From Janibacter sp. A1S7 (GTDB lineage: Bacteria; Actinomycetota; Actinomycetes; Actinomycetales; Dermatophilaceae), in contig NZ_CP144913.1 in NCBI RefSeq assembly GCF_037198315.1, forward strand, positions 2,914,001 to 2,978,000: a stretch of DNA of 64,000 bases. Direction: 5' to 3'. Below, in pieces: positions 60,606 through 64,000 of this stretch. The notes below the pieces were generated by a model that searched no databases, was not told where the DNA came from, and saw only the letters and a list, made by a program, of their open reading frames with translations. Position 1 is the first letter of the stretch; each line of letters opens with the position of its first letter. The translations under genes and the position numbers were made by a program.

Positions 60606-62108
60606 TCAGCAGGTGGTGGCGATGTCGCTGGGGGTGTCCTGGGTGGTCTCGCTGGTCGACGGGGTCGGGGTCGTCGATGGTGATGTGGTCGGGGTGGAGG
60701 TCGAGGGTTGGGGTGTCGACTCGGGCGGGGTGATCGCGTCGGTGACCATCTGGTGGATCTTCGGGTAGTCGGGGTTGACGACGTCGATGACGTCGTTGGT
60801 CAGCGGCAGCGACTTGATCGAGCCGCCGTGCTGGATCCGCAGCACCAGCTCGGCCCACTCATCGAGGTCCTGCTCGGGGACGTCCACCCGCACGTTGTCC
60901 TCCAGCGTCGAGGCCAGCGCCGGGTAGCGCACGAGCATCGACGTCGGGTTGACCTGGTTGAGCAGCGCTCCGACCATGCACCGCTGTCGACGCATCCGGG
61001 AGAAGTCCCCATCACGCGAAGCCGCCCGCGAACGCGAGTACCACAACGCGTGGAAGCCATCGAGCTGCTGCACACCGGGCTCGATCCACCCCGTGGTCCC
61101 CACCACGTTGCCGTACGCATCCAGCTTGCACCCGATGCAGACCCGCTCCTGCACATCGACCTCGACGCCGCCCATCGCGTCCACCAGCTGGGTGAAACCC
61201 TCGAGGTTGACCACCGTCGTGTAGTCCACGTCCAGACCCAGGATCTGCGAGACCGCGTCCTTGGTCACCGTCAGGCCCGGGTTCGGGTCATCAGGGAAGA
61301 GATCGGCGTGGTCCTTGCCCAGCGTCCAGACGAACTCCATCAGGCACTGGTCACCGCAGTCGTACCCCTGCGGGTAGAGCTGCGAGAGGGGATTGTCCTG
61401 CGAGAAGGGAATGTCCTGCAGGTTGCGCGGGATCCCGAACAAGACCGTCTCACCGGACTGCGGATCGATACTCGCAACCATGATCGCATCCGGCCGGGTC
61501 CCGATCCGGCCCTTGCCGGCGTCCGACCCCAACAACAACATGTTGACCCGATCGGTACCGGCCCACGGGTCCTGACCACCACCGGGCCCCACCGCACCAT
61601 CGGGACGCAACGTGTCGAAGACACTACCGATCAACGAGTGCTGGATCACCGCGTAACGCACCGCCTGCGCCGCGGGCGCCAGGACCAGCACGGCAGCCAA
61701 CGCAGCAAAGACCACCATCGCGACCTTCGGACGACCATGCGCGCCCTCGGGCATGTTGTCCCTGGCCGTCAGCAGGATCGCCCCGATCCACACCACCGCC
61801 ACGACCACCAGGACCGAGATGACCACACTCAACGCGCTACGACTGACCACGACACGAATCAGACCCATCAACCCCCTGGCCACCAGGTAACCAACCAGGA
61901 CGACGAACGCGACCACGAACACGGCAACCAGCCCCTGCCCCACCCGGCGCCGGGTGGGGATCAACCCCAGACCCGGAACGATCGTGCTGGCCGCAGTCAG
62001 CGCGTAGTACCGACGGACCTGACGCGCCGCACGCCGAGCATGCGCCCCACGCACCCCGGGCCCACGATGACCCCGGGCAGTCTCGTCCTGAGAAGCCACA
62101 GGTGCCAC
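60606..62108 (-). CDS. LytR-CpsA-Psr (LCP) family cell-wall ligase
   Basis: A 500-residue membrane protein. After an arginine-rich cytoplasmic start come three or four hydrophobic segments (residues 35-150), then the extracytoplasmic LCP domain (NMLLLGSDAG, RPDAIMVASID, GIPRNLQDIP, and the DYTTVVNLEGFTQLVDAMGGV and WYSRSRAASRDGDFSRMRRQR blocks). The C-terminal 50 residues are Ser/Thr/Pro-rich. LCP enzymes attach anionic or capsular glycans to peptidoglycan, so it may serve the glycan made at 43-53 kb, though the two loci are 7 kb apart. GTG 62108 start is uncertain. Confidence 0.92.
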   Translation of the reverse strand: MAPVASQDETARGHRGPGVRGAHARRAARQVRRYYALTAASTIVPGLGLIPTRRRVGQGLVAVFVVAFVVLVGYLVARGLMGLIRVVVSRSALSVVISVLVVVAVVWIGAILLTARDNMPEGAHGRPKVAMVVFAALAAVLVLAPAAQAVRYAVIQHSLIGSVFDTLRPDGAVGPGGGQDPWAGTDRVNMLLLGSDAGKGRIGTRPDAIMVASIDPQSGETVLFGIPRNLQDIPFSQDNPLSQLYPQGYDCGDQCLMEFVWTLGKDHADLFPDDPNPGLTVTKDAVSQILGLDVDYTTVVNLEGFTQLVDAMGGVEVDVQERVCIGCKLDAYGNVVGTTGWIEPGVQQLDGFHALWYSRSRAASRDGDFSRMRRQRCMVGALLNQVNPTSMLVRYPALASTLEDNVRVDVPEQDLDEWAELVLRIQHGGSIKSLPLTNDVIDVVNPDYPKIHQMVTDAITPPESTPQPSTSTPTTSPSTTPTPSTSETTQDTPSDIATTC

Positions 62109-62218
62109 CCTTCGCGCTCGCTCCCGTGGACGTCCTCAACGCGCCCCTGGGCAGATATCACCCGACATCGTGGCACAACGCGACCCCCGCACGTAACGTC
62201 CCACCCCCGACCCACCCA

Positions 62219-62479
62219 TCACACCGGATCCGGGTCATACCACCCATCACACTCCTCGACCAACCCAGCAAACCGCTCGCGCACCCCACCACCGGGAGCA
62301 CCGTCCCGCGGGTCCGGGGGCGCGACGACGTGGACCGCCCACTCGTGGTCCTCGCCGTCGTCCTCCCCGGCCAGTGCCTCGCGAACGACCCGCACCTCGA
62401 GGAACCCCTCGTCGATCAGGTCGTCTGCGATCCGCTCGGCGTCGTCCCGGTCGGGGAAGACCATCAGGTGCTCGGTCAT
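62219..62479 (-). CDS. Small RraB-like protein
   Basis: An 86-residue acidic protein, MTEHLMVFPDRDDAERIADD at the start, with a pattern like the RraB (RNase E inhibitor) fold: FPDRDDAERIADDLIDEGF then REALAGEDDGEDHEWAVHV. ATG 62479 is the natural start; the frame upstream is antisense to a SRPBCC gene and has no such content. If it is RraB-like it may modulate RNase E/G. Assignment is by resemblance only. Confidence 0.55.
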   Translation of the reverse strand: MTEHLMVFPDRDDAERIADDLIDEGFLEVRVVREALAGEDDGEDHEWAVHVVAPPDPRDGAPGGGVRERFAGLVEECDGWYDPDPV

Positions 62480-62584
62480 GCCCCGACTTTCGCACGGACG
62501 CCGCCGTCGATGCCACGTCGCGGGTGGCGGGCGCGAGGCCGGACCCGGCTTTACACCACCGGCGAGACGTGGTCTGGTCGAGGC

Positions 62585-63049
62585 ATGGCACAGGAAAAGA
62601 AGATCACCGTCCAGCGCACCATCGACGCGCCCACCGAGGACGTCTTCGAGGTGCTGACCAACCCCGAGCGCCACCCCGACCTGGACGGGTCCGGGTTCGT
62701 CCGCTCGGTCGATCATGCAGACCGGATCCAGGCCGTCGGCGAGGTGTTCACGATGAACATGTCCGGCGACCACATGGGTGGGGACTACCAGACCGACAAC
62801 CACGTGACCGCGTACAGCGAGAACAAGATGGTCGGTTGGAAGACGGCACCCGCCGGCACCGAGCCGCCCGGGTGGGAGTGGCTGTGGGAGCTCGCACCCG
62901 AGGGGCCGGGCCACACCCTCGTCACCCACACCTACGACTGGAGCGCCGTCACCGACGAGGCGCTGCTGGAGAAGGTCGACTTCCCACTCGTCTCCGAGGA
63001 GGACCTCGAGGAGACCCTCAAGCACCTCGCCGCCGCGGTGAGCCGCTGA
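62585..63049 (+). CDS. SRPBCC-family protein (polyketide cyclase/START-like)
   Basis: A 154-residue protein of the Bet v1-like fold: ITVQRTIDAPTEDVFEVLTNPERH is the typical first strand-helix unit, and HTYDWSAVTD lies in a late strand. These proteins bind hydrophobic ligands; function unknown. ATG 62585 is chosen on domain content; no Shine-Dalgarno site is obvious, so it may be leaderless. The next gene begins 1 bp after its stop. Confidence 0.86.
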   Translation: MAQEKKITVQRTIDAPTEDVFEVLTNPERHPDLDGSGFVRSVDHADRIQAVGEVFTMNMSGDHMGGDYQTDNHVTAYSENKMVGWKTAPAGTEPPGWEWLWELAPEGPGHTLVTHTYDWSAVTDEALLEKVDFPLVSEEDLEETLKHLAAAVSR

Positions 63050-63050
63050 C

Positions 63051-64000
63051 GTGACCGATCTCGACGTCGCCGCGCTGCGCGCGGGTTTCCCCTCGCTGTC
63101 CTCCGGCATCGCCCACTTCGACGGTCCCGGAGGAACCCAGACACCAGCAGTGGTGGGCGAGGCCGTTGCCCGTACGTTGACCGGGCCGCTGTCCAACCGG
63201 GGCAGCGGCCTGGTCAGCGGGACCAACGCCGAGGAGGCGATCACCGGTTTCCGCAGCGCGCTGGCGGACCTGCTCGGGGCGCAGCCGCAGGGCATCGTCT
63301 ACGGCCGCAGCGCCACCCAGATCACCTACGACATCGCGCGGACCCTGGCGAAGGGGTGGGGACCGGGTGATGACGTCGTCGTCAGCGAGCTCGACCACGA
63401 CTCGAACGTGCGCCCGTGGATCCAGGCGGCCCGGGCGGTGGGCGCGACAGTGCGGTGGCTGCCGCTGGACCCGGTCACCGGCGACCTCGACCTGAGCGGC
63501 ATCCACGGGGTGATCACCGGGCGCACCCGTCTCGTGGCGGTCACTGCGGCGTCGAACCTCTTGGGTACGCAGCCGCAGGTCGCGCAGATCGCCGAGGCAG
63601 CGCACGCGGTCGACGCCCTCGTCTACGTCGATGGCGTCCATCACACCGCGCACGCGAGCGTGGACGTGGCCGCACTGGGGGCCGACTTCTACGTCTGCTC
63701 CCCCTACAAGTTCTTCGGGCCGCACTGCGCCGCGCTCGCCGCGGACCCCGAGCTGCTGGCGGGCCTCGACCCCGACAAGTTGCTCCCGTCCACGGATGAG
63801 GTGCCGGAGCGCTTCGAGCTGGGGACGCTTCCCTACGAGCTGATGGCCGGCGCGACGGCGGCGGTCGACGTCATCGCCGGCATCGCCCCGCAGGGCGGCA
63901 GCCGGCGCGAGCAGCTGGCCCGAGCCCACGAGCTCGTGCACGAGCACGAGACGCGGCTGCGCCGACGGGTCGAGGAGGGCCTGGCCGGGCTGGGCGACCG
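63051..64000 (+). CDS. Cysteine desulfurase-like PLP aminotransferase class V (3'-truncated)
   Basis: At least 316 residues of a fold-type I PLP enzyme running off the right edge. Visible are DGPGGTQTP near the N terminus, GRSATQITYD, SELDHDSNVRPW, VDGVHHTAHA (cofactor Asp and following His) and the PLP lysine in VCSPYKFFGPH. It fits the cysteine desulfurase-like subgroup of actinobacteria and other bacteria, whose true reaction is uncertain and which is distinct from IscS/SufS. GTG 63051 lies 1 bp after the SRPBCC stop, indicating co-translation. Confidence 0.88.
   Translation, partial: MTDLDVAALRAGFPSLSSGIAHFDGPGGTQTPAVVGEAVARTLTGPLSNRGSGLVSGTNAEEAITGFRSALADLLGAQPQGIVYGRSATQITYDIARTLAKGWGPGDDVVVSELDHDSNVRPWIQAARAVGATVRWLPLDPVTGDLDLSGIHGVITGRTRLVAVTAASNLLGTQPQVAQIAEAAHAVDALVYVDGVHHTAHASVDVAALGADFYVCSPYKFFGPHCAALAADPELLAGLDPDKLLPSTDEVPERFELGTLPYELMAGATAAVDVIAGIAPQGGSRREQLARAHELVHEHETRLRRRVEEGLAGLGD

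Noticed and set aside
1..64000. CRISPR arrays, rRNA and tRNA genes
   Set aside because: No regularly spaced repeats, no rRNA-like blocks and no convincing tRNA cloverleaf sequences were noticed on either strand; a dedicated scan was not possible.

Overview
The window is high-GC DNA (roughly 70 percent, judged by eye) with dense ATG/GTG-started genes, many 1-4 base start/stop overlaps and several apparently leaderless genes. Mycofactocin genes, a DtxR/IdeR-type iron box, a HAIR (HspR) box on clpB, an LprG-P55-like pair and a CsoR-copA unit place it in the Actinomycetota. A Micrococcales (Intrasporangiaceae-like) host is my best guess, but it is an inference. I see no rRNA, tRNA, CRISPR or transposase.

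Layout. 0-6.3 kb: the end of a mycofactocin cluster (mftF), an NDMA-type methanol dehydrogenase, a MoxR ATPase plus CoxE-like vWA pair with histidine-rich stretches, and an MftM-type methyltransferase. 6.3-11.7 kb: a two-component system and iron-type alcohol dehydrogenase, divergent from an aldehyde dehydrogenase-DUF779 pair, with a perfect 20-bp palindrome between them. Together these look like an alcohol-oxidation region. 11.8-16.7 kb: ilvA, a methyltransferase and a csoR-copA copper unit. 16.8-21.1 kb: an ABC-2 exporter and its two-component system. 21-25 kb: housekeeping and small membrane genes. 25-29.9 kb: a siderophore uptake operon under a DtxR-type box. 30-37.4 kb: pyrE, SDR, dienelactone hydrolase, exonuclease III, a hydrolase, and a monooxygenase-LprG-MFS operon. 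37.5-42.9 kb: a paired acyl-CoA dehydrogenase, DUF1330, MscS and baeRF proteins.

43.1-53.4 kb is a Wzx/Wzy-type surface-glycan locus: glycosyltransferases, a chain-length protein with a degenerate kinase domain, a polysaccharide deacetylase, a polymerase, a flippase, a phosphotransferase-like protein and a GNAT. It sits between intact clpB on the right and a decayed fragment of the clpB 3' end on the left, in the same orientation. This suggests a genomic island inserted at the clpB 3' end. 56-60.6 kb: a DoxX-like protein and a FecBCD-type uptake cassette with a methyltransferase behind a Zur-like site. 60.6-64 kb: an LCP ligase, two small genes and a cysteine-desulfurase-like enzyme cut by the window edge.

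The most unusual signal is not a gene. The 10-mer GCGAAGGGGG (core GAAGGGGG) recurs about 23 times (core about 35 times) on both strands, in different reading frames and in noncoding DNA, and is absent from the interior of the glycan locus. All counts were made by eye.
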